The notes beneath the pieces are model-generated. The model saw nothing but the letters and a program-made list of their open reading frames with translations, searched no databases and was not told the DNA's origin. Positions 17,207-26,155 of a stretch of 64,000 nt of DNA are shown in pieces. The stretch is from an uncultured Lachnospiraceae bacterium. Lineage in GTDB: Bacteria > Bacillota > Clostridia > Lachnospirales > Lachnospiraceae. The first letter of the stretch is position 1; each line of letters starts with the position of its first letter. The stretch spans positions 62,001 to 126,000 of the forward strand of contig CAJTUZ010000010.1 in NCBI GenBank assembly GCA_910579735.1, read 5' to 3'. Both the position numbers and the translations under genes were made by a program.

Positions 17207-18220
17207 TTATTCAATTTTTACTAATTCTACCTGAAAAAAGTAATGTTCCAAAATCTGGTTAAAAGTATCCCCTGCCGCAGCTTTTTCATTCGCTCCGTAC
17301 TGGCTCATGCCAAAGCCGTGTCCCGCTCCTTTCACATAAAATGTAACCGCATCTTCTCCCCACTCCGCCCGGAAGCTTGCAGAAGAAAGAGCGAACGCAT
17401 AACGAAACGTTTCTCCGCTGCAAAAGGCTCCGTCCGCTTCTGCTTTTATCACATAACCGGCGCTGTCATAGGTAAATGTCAACCGGTTCCACAGATCCTG
17501 CACTGCTTGATCTTCACCGAACAGCTCCGATATTCTCTGTCTGTATTCTTCTTTGGAGTATGTTACCTGACTCTGATAATCTTTCGCCAGAATATCCTGT
17601 TCACACTCTACGCTGATCAGATAGGGATAGGAACCGTTTGCCAGAGCTTCGTCCGCATTCCTCGTCTGTCCGCTGCTGACCGGAAAAAAAGAGGCTTTTA
17701 TCGGTTTTCCTTCATAAGAAAGATAGAGTCCATCCGTAACCATGACCGCTTCCGCATATAGCGATTCCTCTTCCTGCGTATACACCTCATCGTGATCATA
17801 TAACAGAACCTCATCCTGCAGTACAACCGTATCTTCGCCGGAACGGAAGAGTCCCCAAAGCTCCGTCCGGATCAGTACCGCCTGCGCTTTTAAGGCTTCG
17901 GGTTCATACATTTTCCCGCTTCCCTCTTCTTTTGGCATAACGACTTTCAATTTCCGGATCAGGTATTCCTGCATCGTCATATGCTTCGTTCCCCAATCAC
18001 CGACAAGCTCCACTTCGTAACGTTCATCGATCCGCTCCGTCTCTTCGGTATCTGCCTTATGAGAAAGCACATCCGTCTCTTCTCCGACATGCCCCCACAG
18101 GCAGGATATTACATATGGCAACAAAAAAACAAACAAAAGCACAGTCAGGACATCCTGCAAAGGACTTCCATTATGTTCCCTTTTGTTTGTTCTTTTTTGG
18201 ACGATTCTAAATAAGTTCAT
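17207..18220 (-). CDS. spoIID: Stage II sporulation protein D
   Basis: SpoIID is a lytic transglycosylase that cuts peptidoglycan with SpoIIP and SpoIIM during engulfment. The product has an N-terminal membrane span (about residues 25-45), the start of the SpoIID domain at AVLIRTELWGLF, the SSGQTRNADEA region, and the conserved end GAGHGFGMSQYGANEKAAAG. The ATG at 18220 follows AGAGGTG and gives 337 residues. CATACAAT at 18237-18244 on the minus strand matches a sigma-E -10 element, but I cannot see a good -35, and it lies very close to the start. It is followed by spoIIQ. Confidence 0.93.
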   Translation of the reverse strand: MNLFRIVQKRTNKREHNGSPLQDVLTVLLFVFLLPYVISCLWGHVGEETDVLSHKADTEETERIDERYEVELVGDWGTKHMTMQEYLIRKLKVVMPKEEGSGKMYEPEALKAQAVLIRTELWGLFRSGEDTVVLQDEVLLYDHDEVYTQEEESLYAEAVMVTDGLYLSYEGKPIKASFFPVSSGQTRNADEALANGSYPYLISVECEQDILAKDYQSQVTYSKEEYRQRISELFGEDQAVQDLWNRLTFTYDSAGYVIKAEADGAFCSGETFRYAFALSSASFRAEWGEDAVTFYVKGAGHGFGMSQYGANEKAAAGDTFNQILEHYFFQVELVKIE

Positions 18221-18314
18221 CAGGACACCTCTTTTCATTGTATGTTGAGATGTCCCTGTTCATACAAAAATATCACACAGGTTTCCTGCTTCCGTACTTT
18301 CCTGCCGCGGACTG

Positions 18315-19388
18315 TCAGCGTACCAGATCCAGATGCTGTACGGTTCCCACATTTCCGTTTTCATAAAGGAAAATACCGGTATTTCTGATCACACCGTTAG
18401 TGTGATTATCCTTCATGGAATTCAGTGAAAATTCGGTTCGGTTGTTCTGTAAACAGATCGCGCCTACTCCGGCTTCCGAAAGATGATACTGTTTGTCGTT
18501 TCCGTTTTCATCCTTCGTCCAGATCAACAGCTTATCCCAGACCGCATCATTTTCATCGATCCAGCCGTTGCCATCCGTATCGTATTTTGCCAGATCGGCA
18601 AAACCGTTCCCCGACTGGGTTCCAAATAACTCGCTGCCGTCATTGATGACGCCATCCTGGTTTAAGTCCAACGCCAGGTAACCGCTGCCGGCTTTCAGAG
18701 AAGAAATCTCCTCTTTCTTGCCATCACAGTCTAAATCAAAGAAAAATTTCTGGTCGGAAAGCTCTGCGACGTTACCGTTTAAATTAATCACTAACGGATC
18801 GGTACAATGCAGCACGCCGATATCATAATTCTCTTCATAATACTCCGTAAAACTCCTGCTCATCTCAAGGCTGAGTCCGAAACTGATCTGTCTGCCATCC
18901 GCAGTATTTACAACGCCGGTCGTTGCAAAAGAGGTCGTTTCCGTCTCAGTGTGATAATAAGTATTGGAAATGCCGTAGCTTTCATATGTCGAACCCTGAG
19001 ATGAAGAACCTGCATTGGCTCCCCAAAGTTCATCCAGTTCCTGTTTGTGCTTGTCACCAAACAGCAGATACATCAAAAATTTCATGCAATGCTGCCGGAT
19101 CGTTTCCCTGGCTTCCCTTTCTTCGCTGCGTGCCGTTATCCTGCCTGTATTAGACAGGTTTTGGAAATGAAGTGAGACATCCTGCAAAGTAGTCTGCGCA
19201 TTACTACTCTCATCCGTGTCTTTTGCCTGTGCTTCATCTCCCATTCCCCAAAAACTTCCAAGAAATCCATTTCCCTTTCCGGCGGATAAGTTTTTGGATT
19301 CGCCCCTGTACATGCGGGCGCTTCTTAGTGTTACAGAAGAATAACTTCTGGCGGATTCCATTCCTATACTACTGGAACTAATTCGCAA
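18315..19388 (-). CDS. Ca-binding EF-hand/RTX-adhesin-like protein without signal peptide
   Basis: I place the start at the TTG at 19388, five bases after AAGGAGG, giving 357 residues; the longer frame from 19460 has no such site. The first 150 residues are Ser-rich and of unknown fold. From about residue 200 the protein carries the calcium-loop module seen beside RTX repeats in secreted toxins and adhesins: FDLDCDGKKEEI, LDLNQDGVINDGSELFG, YDTDGNGWIDENDA, then LLIWTKDENGN. No signal peptide, membrane span or RTX nonapeptides are visible. Export, if any, must use another route. Function unknown. The LamG protein gene lies upstream on the same strand. Confidence 0.75.
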   Translation of the reverse strand: MRISSSSIGMESARSYSSVTLRSARMYRGESKNLSAGKGNGFLGSFWGMGDEAQAKDTDESSNAQTTLQDVSLHFQNLSNTGRITARSEEREARETIRQHCMKFLMYLLFGDKHKQELDELWGANAGSSSQGSTYESYGISNTYYHTETETTSFATTGVVNTADGRQISFGLSLEMSRSFTEYYEENYDIGVLHCTDPLVINLNGNVAELSDQKFFFDLDCDGKKEEISSLKAGSGYLALDLNQDGVINDGSELFGTQSGNGFADLAKYDTDGNGWIDENDAVWDKLLIWTKDENGNDKQYHLSEAGVGAICLQNNRTEFSLNSMKDNHTNGVIRNTGIFLYENGNVGTVQHLDLVR

Positions 19389-19604
19389 TGATACCTCCTT
19401 TTTGTCCTCCCCACATAATTGCATAAAAAAATGGTACTTTTCTGGAATATCCTTTTCCATAAAAATACCATCCGTGGTCCGACTTTTTTAATTCAAGGAA
19501 TGACCGTCCGGCCGGAAGCAGCCATCCCTTGTTGTTTAATATATCGGACACTTTCTTTTTTTCCTTAATCTGACAATACAATTTTTTCTTATACGATCAT
19601 TGTA

Positions 19605-20633
19605 TTACTGTTCCTGCTGCTCTGCACTGATATAGGCAACATACATATCGCTGATCTGGTTTTCGTCAAGCAGGCAGTTCCAGATACGCACTTCATCATA
19701 ACAGGCACGGAAAAGTCTGTCGTGACAGTTAATGCCCAGATATGCTTTCATATTCTCCATATCAAACGACATTCTGGAGACTTCGCTGCAGCCGATCAGC
19801 TCACTGTTCAGATACAGATACGCTGTAACCTTATTGGGATCGGTTTCCGATACCTGTGAGGCATCGACCCGAACCGTAATATAGCACCATTCATTTAAAT
19901 TGATACATCTCTTATCTTCCAGGGAAGGACGTACCTCACAGGAATTTTCCAATGTATCATTGATTGTATTGAATACCGGCAGGACTTCTTCTCCGTCTTC
20001 GGAAGTCTTCTTGTTAAAGCAGATATAATTCTTGTTTTCTTCGTAATTTAATATGTGCGAACCAATCGCCAGAAACGGCGACCAGTCGTAGATCTCTTCC
20101 GCTTTCATCCAGAAAGAGATCGTATAGGATTCCGACGTAAGCGCAACGCCGCAAAGCTCTACACCGTAACTCCCATCCAGATAAATGGCATCTCCCTCTA
20201 TCCCTTCGGTAAATAACGGCGCTTTCTCCAGATTCTCTTCGGGATAGGCGCCCTCGTTAAATCCGCCGTAATCTCCCTGTCTGGTAACGACTTTGGCGCC
20301 ATCCATCTGCTTGTCAAAAGAATAGGCATAATCTGCCGCCGGTACATTGCTTAAAATACTGTCGTCTACAATCTCCTTTGTCGTTTCCACGGACGGCTGT
20401 TCCGTCCCGGTGTTCACCATAGGCAGAAGAACGGTCTGTACATCCCGTACTTCCTCTACTTCCAGTTCCATCGGTCTTCTGGCGGCCTTGACCGACGCCT
20501 GCTCCGCACGCGCCGATTCCGCCGTCCTGGTCTCCGCAAAAATACATGCGGACGCCAGACTGGCAAAAAAGCCACAGATCATCACTGTTTTAATAATATA
20601 ATATTTCTTTCTGCTACTGCTTTGCTTACCCAT
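19605..20633 (-). CDS. LamG/concanavalin A-like lectin-domain protein
   Basis: The 342-residue product has a positively charged start and one hydrophobic segment (about 12-32), so it is secreted or membrane-anchored. Residues about 130-335 form a LamG-type jelly roll (IYLDGSYGVELCG, YTISFWMKAEE, WCYITVRVDA, CYDEVRIWN). Such domains bind glycans or proteins. A stretch of about 80 residues between is low in recognisable structure. No catalytic domain is seen. It lies 35 bp downstream of the hydratase gene and upstream of the EF-hand protein gene. No strong ribosome site precedes 20633, so the start is uncertain. Confidence 0.78.
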   Translation of the reverse strand: MGKQSSSRKKYYIIKTVMICGFFASLASACIFAETRTAESARAEQASVKAARRPMELEVEEVRDVQTVLLPMVNTGTEQPSVETTKEIVDDSILSNVPAADYAYSFDKQMDGAKVVTRQGDYGGFNEGAYPEENLEKAPLFTEGIEGDAIYLDGSYGVELCGVALTSESYTISFWMKAEEIYDWSPFLAIGSHILNYEENKNYICFNKKTSEDGEEVLPVFNTINDTLENSCEVRPSLEDKRCINLNEWCYITVRVDASQVSETDPNKVTAYLYLNSELIGCSEVSRMSFDMENMKAYLGINCHDRLFRACYDEVRIWNCLLDENQISDMYVAYISAEQQEQ

Positions 20634-20668
20634 AAGTTTTTGTCACAAATTATGTTTTCGGTCAGTTG

Positions 20669-22969
20669 TCAGCCGACTCTGTTATAATTGATCAGACATC
20701 CTTTCAAAATAATCTGACGTTCTTCGTCAGTCAGTTCCCCTAATGTTAATGTAAATGCCTGCATGGACTCTTCTGCAACAGATACCGTATAGGCAGTTAC
20801 CGCATCCCGTTTCTTCTCTACCGCTTCCCTGATATCCGGAATAAAGAGATAGTCCAGATTCTTAAACGGAAGCGCTCCCTCCTCGATTATAAACGGAAGC
20901 ATGCCCCAATTGATCAGGTTCGAGCGGTATCTTTTCGTTGCATATTCATTGGCTATATTAGCCCAGCCTCCCAATACTTTCTGACAGCTTGCCGCCTGCT
21001 CTCTTGCCGAACCATCTCCCGGTTTTACCGCGAAGATCGTAGAACCGAATCCCGTATTCTCATGTGACGCACCGCCAAAAGTCTTTTTGATCACATTCAT
21101 GAGCGGTTTCACATCCGGATGTGCCTGACAGGGATGTTCGCCTGCCATTCTCGCCTTTTCGGCTTTCTGAATCTCTTTGGCACGTCCCACGTACTCAGGA
21201 TCTTTTCTGGATAACGTAAACTCGGCAAGTCCCAGCGGATTGGAACGATAAGATGATGTTTCTCCGGAAGGGATCAGTTCATCCGTCGTCGTTACCGGAT
21301 CATGAATCTCCGATACAACACGGAGCACCAGATTCTCCGGCAGCGCCCCCATAGCCGGCCAGTCCTTGATGTTTGGTCCGAACTGAATCTCCACGCTCTC
21401 ATCTGCCTCTCCGTGTGAATCAAATACACGGTTTGCATAGATATTCGCATCAAAATGATACTGATAGGTTCCTAATTGGCCGTCAAATTCCGTCGCCGGC
21501 GTCAGCATGCCTTTATTTGCTGCCGTAGCGGCTATTGAACGCGCATCCATTAACGCCACAGAAGAAATCTGGCCGTTTTGCAGCTTAGAACCTTCTCTGT
21601 TCGGGAAGTTTCTGGTAGAGTGACGGATACTGAACGCATTGTTGGCAGGCGTATCACCGGCGCCGAAGCACGGTCCGCAGAACGCGGTCTTCATAACGGC
21701 GCCTGTTTCCAGAATCGCGACCGCACAGCCATTTTTAATAAGCTCCATATACACAGGCATGGAAGCCGGATATACGCTCAAGGTAAATCCGTCTGCACCG
21801 ATATAGGATCCTTTTAAAATATCCGCCGCCGCACAGATATTTTCAAAACCGCCGCCCGCACAGCCTGCGATGATTCCCTGATCTACCATAAATCTGCCGT
21901 TTACGACTTTATCCTGTAAAGAATACGGCACTGCGCCGTCCAGACTGACTTTGGCACGCTCTTCCACATCATGCAGAATGTCCGAAAGATTGGCGTTCAG
22001 TTCTTCTATCGTATACGTATTGCTCGGATGGAACGGCATCGCGATCATCGGCTTGATGGCCGAAAGATCCACTTCGATCATACCGTCGTAATAAGTGACC
22101 TCATCCGGATCTAACTGCGCATATTCTTCGCTTCTTCCGTGAATGTCATAAAATTCACGTATTTTGTCATCCGTCGTCCAGATCGAAGAAAGGCAGGTCG
22201 TCTCCGTCGTCATAACGTCAACGCCGATTCGGAAGTCTGCGCTCAGATTTTTCACACCGGGACCAATAAATTCCATCACTTTATTCTTAACATATCCATT
22301 ATGGAACACTGCGCCGATAATTGCAAGTGCTACATCTTGTGGTCCTACCCCTCTTGCAGGCGCACCTTTTAGATAAACACCCACAACGCCCGGCATATTG
22401 ATATCATAAGTCTGTGAGAGAAGCTGTTTTACAAGTTCCGGTCCGCCTTCTCCCATCGCCATAGTGCCAAGCGCGCCGTACCTCGTATGGGAATCGGAAC
22501 CGAGAATCATCCTGCCGCCGCCGGCAAGCATTTCTCTTGCATATTGATGAATGACTGCCTGATGCGGGGGAACATATACACCGCCGTACTTTTTCGCACA
22601 GGTCAGCCCGAACATATGATCGTCTTCATTGATCGTACCGCCCACCGCACACAAAGAATTATGGCAGTTCGTCAATACGTAGGGAATCGGAAACCTGGTC
22701 AGTCCCGATGCTCTGGCCGTCTGGATAATGCCTACGAAAGTAATGTCATGCGATGTCAGTTTATCAAACCTGATCTTTAGTTTCTGCATATTACCGGAAG
22801 TATTATGTTCTTTTAAAATATGATATGCCATCGTTCCCTGTGCCGCTTCGTCCCTGGAAACCTCTTTTCCGGTTTTATTCTTTATCTGTACCGCCGCGTC
22901 AGCTCCATCGGCGATCAGTTCTTCTCCCCGAATCAGATAGGCGCCGCTGTCCCATAATTTTATCATCAT
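20669..22969 (-). CDS. Aconitase-family hydratase (YbhJ-like)
   Basis: The product is a 767-residue member of the aconitase superfamily, of the group annotated as hydratase and related to E. coli YbhJ; the substrate is not established. The iron-sulfur motif is visible as TAFCGPCFGAG near residue 430 with another Cys in TNCHNS. Other family motifs are GSDSHTRYGALGTMAMGEG and SIRHSTRNFPNREG. The start is the ATG at 22969, after AGGAGG; the frame opens at 22990, upstream of that site. A TTGCGC/TATAAT promoter is just upstream. Classical aconitase is also possible, but its domain order and length differ. Confidence 0.85.
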   Translation of the reverse strand: MMIKLWDSGAYLIRGEELIADGADAAVQIKNKTGKEVSRDEAAQGTMAYHILKEHNTSGNMQKLKIRFDKLTSHDITFVGIIQTARASGLTRFPIPYVLTNCHNSLCAVGGTINEDDHMFGLTCAKKYGGVYVPPHQAVIHQYAREMLAGGGRMILGSDSHTRYGALGTMAMGEGGPELVKQLLSQTYDINMPGVVGVYLKGAPARGVGPQDVALAIIGAVFHNGYVKNKVMEFIGPGVKNLSADFRIGVDVMTTETTCLSSIWTTDDKIREFYDIHGRSEEYAQLDPDEVTYYDGMIEVDLSAIKPMIAMPFHPSNTYTIEELNANLSDILHDVEERAKVSLDGAVPYSLQDKVVNGRFMVDQGIIAGCAGGGFENICAAADILKGSYIGADGFTLSVYPASMPVYMELIKNGCAVAILETGAVMKTAFCGPCFGAGDTPANNAFSIRHSTRNFPNREGSKLQNGQISSVALMDARSIAATAANKGMLTPATEFDGQLGTYQYHFDANIYANRVFDSHGEADESVEIQFGPNIKDWPAMGALPENLVLRVVSEIHDPVTTTDELIPSGETSSYRSNPLGLAEFTLSRKDPEYVGRAKEIQKAEKARMAGEHPCQAHPDVKPLMNVIKKTFGGASHENTGFGSTIFAVKPGDGSAREQAASCQKVLGGWANIANEYATKRYRSNLINWGMLPFIIEEGALPFKNLDYLFIPDIREAVEKKRDAVTAYTVSVAEESMQAFTLTLGELTDEERQIILKGCLINYNRVG

Positions 22970-23010
22970 GATTTCCTCCTGTATCTTCACATATCTCTGT
23001 CCAATTATTT

Positions 23011-23039
23011 ATTATAAAGGATAAAAAGGTTCCGCGCAA
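23011..23039 (-). promoter_or_regulatory. Sigma-A-type promoter of the hydratase gene
   Basis: On the minus strand TTGCGC (23034-23039) and TATAAT (23011-23016) are 17 bases apart, about 40 bases before the hydratase start. Confidence 0.65.
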
Positions 23040-23053
23040 TGAATTTGAAAAAT

Positions 23054-23088
23054 AAAAATCTCCGGCGCAGAAGCGGTCCGGAGATTTT
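23054..23088. terminator. Terminator after the chemoreceptor gene
   Basis: ATCTCCGG (23058-23065) and CCGGAGAT pair around an 11-base loop, with A-tract on one side and TTTT on the other. It serves the chemoreceptor gene and lies upstream of the hydratase promoter. Confidence 0.85.
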
Positions 23089-23135
23089 CGTCTATTCTAT
23101 TCATTTTTCATATCATATTACTTATTTACAAAACC

Positions 23136-24848
23136 TTATTTCTTGGAAGGCAGCGTAAATTTGGCGATCAATGCATCCAGAGAAGCCGCCTGAGCAGACA
23201 GCTCTTCGCTTGTTGCAGAAGACTCCTGTGCAACTGCCGCATTCGTCTGAATAACATCCGAGATCTGGTTGATGCCTGCTTCCGCCTCTTTCATGGTCAG
23301 CGCCTGACTTGCGGAAATATCACTCAGTTCCTTGGAAGATGATGCCACTTCCCGAATACCGTCTACTACGATCCCGATAGATGCTACCGCACGTTCCGCT
23401 ACTCTATTGCCGTTCTCCACTTCCTGCATAGCACCCTCGATCAGCGTTCTCGTATCAACGGCCGATCTGCTGCTCTGTTCGGCAAGCTGTCTGATCTGAT
23501 CCGCTACAACGGAGAATCCGCGTCCTGCTTCTCCTGCTCTGGCTGCTTCAATAGAAGCGTTTAAGGAAAGCAGATTTGTCTGTGAAGCGATACTTTCGAT
23601 CTCGGATATGATGTTCCCGATCTTTTTCGAAGCATCGCTGATGCGTTCCATCGCATCCCCCATCTCCTTGATATCCGCACTGCTGTTATTGGCCACATCC
23701 GCATATTCCTGCGACTGCTTGTAGGCTCCATCCGCATTTTCCGCTGCTTTCGCTGCAGCTTCCGCTATCGTTGTGATCGTTGCCTGCAGCTCTTCTACCG
23801 CGCTGGCCTGCTCCGTAGCGCCTTCTGCCAGACTGAGTGAAGTTTCTGCAAGATTACCGGAACCGGCTGTAACCTGTATGGAAGATTCCTCGATAAAACG
23901 AATCGTCTCCACCATAGAATCCCTTAATCTCTTCGAAGCGTTGAATAACTGTCGGAAATCACCGATATATCTGGAACCGTCTTTCGATCTTACCGTATAA
24001 TTCGAACCGGCCATTTCTCCCAATATGTACTCCATGTCGGAAATAATAAAATCAAGGGCCTGTGCCATATTCGTTGCCGAGGTTATCATATCCGACACTT
24101 CATCTTCCGTCTCCACGCTCGGAAAAGCACTGAACAGATCGCCCTGTGCAAAACTCTCCAGCCTGTCTCCCAGCTCTATAAGCGGCCTGGAAATATTCTC
24201 CGCGATTCCTCTTCCCAGACGAAGCGAAGAAAGCATGGACAGAATGATCGTCACCACTATGATCACCACCAGGGCAAAACATACGACTGTCATGACTGCA
24301 AAAATGGAATTTCCGCGGTCAACTTTCACATCCATAATGGAGGTTAACTGCTCATTGATATCTTCATATACCGGCATCAGTTCATCCAAAGCCCTGTGCT
24401 GCGCATCGCTTACAAGTTCTTCATCACCGGACATGCCCATTTCCAGGATCTCGGCTTCCAATGTCCAGTAACCCGCTAACTTATCGGATATACTTTTATA
24501 AATTTCCTTGTTTTCAGCCGATATCATTGCACTCTCAAGCTTCGCAAAACTCTCTTTGAATTTCTCCACATACTCTTCATGGGACTTTTTCATACTTGCC
24601 ACAGTATCCGCATCATCATATCCGATACAGCCGCGAAGCGCCGATCTCGTCTCTGAAAAATAGGTCATGGATTTGCCCACATCTCCCTGTGCAAAACCAT
24701 AATCCCGCAGCGCCCCTGCATAAACATTCGCTACCACGATCATAATGACTAATGTTGCGACCGCCGCAAGCGCCGGAATCCCTGACGCTACTACAAATGC
24801 ACGTTCCAGTCGCTGTTTGATGCGGTACTTATTCAGTTTTTTACCCAT
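23136..24848 (-). CDS. Methyl-accepting chemotaxis protein
   Basis: The 570-residue receptor has a membrane span near residues 17-40, a helical extracellular four-helix-bundle-type sensor (about 41-185), a second span (about 188-212), a HAMP domain, and a long signalling coiled coil with the conserved hairpin tip SIASQTNLLSLNASIEAARAGE. It would control CheA. The start at 24848 follows AGGAGG. It has its own promoter and an unusually long leader of about 200 bases. No other chemotaxis or flagellar gene is in the window, so it is an outlying receptor. The ligand is unknown. Confidence 0.93.
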   Translation of the reverse strand: MGKKLNKYRIKQRLERAFVVASGIPALAAVATLVIMIVVANVYAGALRDYGFAQGDVGKSMTYFSETRSALRGCIGYDDADTVASMKKSHEEYVEKFKESFAKLESAMISAENKEIYKSISDKLAGYWTLEAEILEMGMSGDEELVSDAQHRALDELMPVYEDINEQLTSIMDVKVDRGNSIFAVMTVVCFALVVIIVVTIILSMLSSLRLGRGIAENISRPLIELGDRLESFAQGDLFSAFPSVETEDEVSDMITSATNMAQALDFIISDMEYILGEMAGSNYTVRSKDGSRYIGDFRQLFNASKRLRDSMVETIRFIEESSIQVTAGSGNLAETSLSLAEGATEQASAVEELQATITTIAEAAAKAAENADGAYKQSQEYADVANNSSADIKEMGDAMERISDASKKIGNIISEIESIASQTNLLSLNASIEAARAGEAGRGFSVVADQIRQLAEQSSRSAVDTRTLIEGAMQEVENGNRVAERAVASIGIVVDGIREVASSSKELSDISASQALTMKEAEAGINQISDVIQTNAAVAQESSATSEELSAQAASLDALIAKFTLPSKK

Positions 24849-24861
24849 AAATGTTTCCTCC

Positions 24862-25041
24862 TTATATTACGCCACAGAAATATATCCATATCTTTGGCAA
24901 ATACTTAGACCAAAGCTGAAAACTGTCTCCCCCATCAAACATTCTATGGCTGCACACAGGAATCGGTAACGCATAATCTGCTCTATATAAATCAAACCAA
25001 AATTTATATATAAATGAAAATCGGCAATCTTCCGCCCTCAT
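24862..25041 (-). CDS. Possible 59-residue upstream ORF in the chemoreceptor leader
   Basis: An ATG at 25041 opens a 59-codon frame whose TAA overlaps the chemoreceptor ribosome site (TAAGGAGG). The predicted start of transcription is only about 9 bases before the ATG, so an AAAGG there would be barely included. The peptide is rich in aromatic residues and has three Cys. I do not recognise it. It might be a translated leader or chance. Confidence 0.25.
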   Translation of the reverse strand: MRAEDCRFSFIYKFWFDLYRADYALPIPVCSHRMFDGGDSFQLWSKYLPKIWIYFCGVI

Positions 25042-25056
25042 ATCTAATTGCCTTTC

Positions 25057-25085
25057 ATTATAGCATGCAGCATTACATTGGTCAA
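25057..25085 (-). promoter_or_regulatory. Sigma-A-type promoter of the chemoreceptor gene
   Basis: On the minus strand TTGACC (25080-25085) and TATAAT (25057-25062) are 17 bases apart. The -35 overlaps the stop codon of the acyltransferase gene. It predicts a leader of about 200 bases. Confidence 0.85.
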
Positions 25086-26140
25086 TGTAATAACGATTCC
25101 AATCTGCCTGTGATAATGATAATTTTGCGGTGTACAAAATCGCCTATTTTCCGGTCAATTTTGCCAAGTAACAGTTCTCTGACAGCGCCTGCCAAAAGGC
25201 ATAAAAGCAATATAAGCGCCACAATTCCCGTCAATGTAAGAAAACCTCCTATACCGCCCGCGTTTTGGATGCCGGAACGGATAAGCAGTTTCATCGTAAC
25301 AGTCACCAATGCGTCGTTTAACGCGAACACCGCAAAGATACAGCGTGCGGATCTGTTGATAAAGCCGGATGTAACTTTTAATTCTTTGAACAGATAAAAC
25401 AGAATCACCGCCATGATCAGATTGGTAATACTGTTGTCTTTGCACAAATGATGATAAATGCCGCCAACCTGGACCGGCACCTCATGCGATATCCCGTTTA
25501 TGACCCATAAAACAGGCAGTACCGCCCCTGCATACCGGGGAAGCTTCACGTCTTTGTATTTTTTAATATATCTCCCGATCATATATACCATGATCATCTG
25601 CACAAGGCCCTTTCCGTTGTCGGGAATGACCTCAAAATAAAAGACCGTCGGCAGAACACTGAACAGGAACAAAAGAATGATCAGCAGTCTTTCTAACTCT
25701 TTTTTCTCTAAGGAGTCAAGAAATTTCTGAATATAACCGCTTATAATAAACAGACATACATAAGTTGAATAAAACCAGTATTTCCTGGTGATAAACGGCA
25801 GGAACGTCTTGACCAGCTGCTCAAGCAGCGCGGCTCCCTGCATTTCTTCCGGCATAATGGCACACAGGAGGATCGTTTCCAAAATCGAGTATGTGATCAT
25901 CATACATTCCATTTTTACAAACTTCTTTAGATCGAATTTCATCCCGTAATAACCGGAGATCAGGATAAAGCAGGATACTCCTATGTTGCAGATTCCGTTA
26001 ACCAGACCGTTGCAGAAAACCGCAAGGCTTCCATCCACGAAATAGAACAGATACATGTTGGCATGAATGAACACAATCATAAACATTGCAATGATACGAA
26101 GCAGTTCATGATTGGCATTTCTTTCTTTTCTTTCGCCCAT
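25082..26140 (-). CDS. Membrane acyltransferase, family 3
   Basis: The 352-residue integral membrane protein has about ten hydrophobic segments and starts with the acyltransferase 3 signature ELLRIIAMFMIVFIHANMY, which contains the conserved Arg and His. Such proteins O-acylate cell-surface polysaccharides, peptidoglycan or lipids with acyl groups from the cytoplasm. The acceptor is unknown. It starts at 26140, 15 bp after the hflX stop, so it is probably in the hflX transcript. No partner glycosyltransferases are nearby. Confidence 0.88.
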   Translation of the reverse strand: MGERKERNANHELLRIIAMFMIVFIHANMYLFYFVDGSLAVFCNGLVNGICNIGVSCFILISGYYGMKFDLKKFVKMECMMITYSILETILLCAIMPEEMQGAALLEQLVKTFLPFITRKYWFYSTYVCLFIISGYIQKFLDSLEKKELERLLIILLFLFSVLPTVFYFEVIPDNGKGLVQMIMVYMIGRYIKKYKDVKLPRYAGAVLPVLWVINGISHEVPVQVGGIYHHLCKDNSITNLIMAVILFYLFKELKVTSGFINRSARCIFAVFALNDALVTVTMKLLIRSGIQNAGGIGGFLTLTGIVALILLLCLLAGAVRELLLGKIDRKIGDFVHRKIIIITGRLESLLH

Positions 26141-26155
26141 TTTCTGTATGCCTCT

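Noticed and set aside
24850..25050. Possible c-di-GMP riboswitch in the chemoreceptor leader
   Set aside because: A GTTACCGAT string resembles the 3' part of GEMM-I, but the GGCAAACC and CCTCCGGCC core strings are missing.
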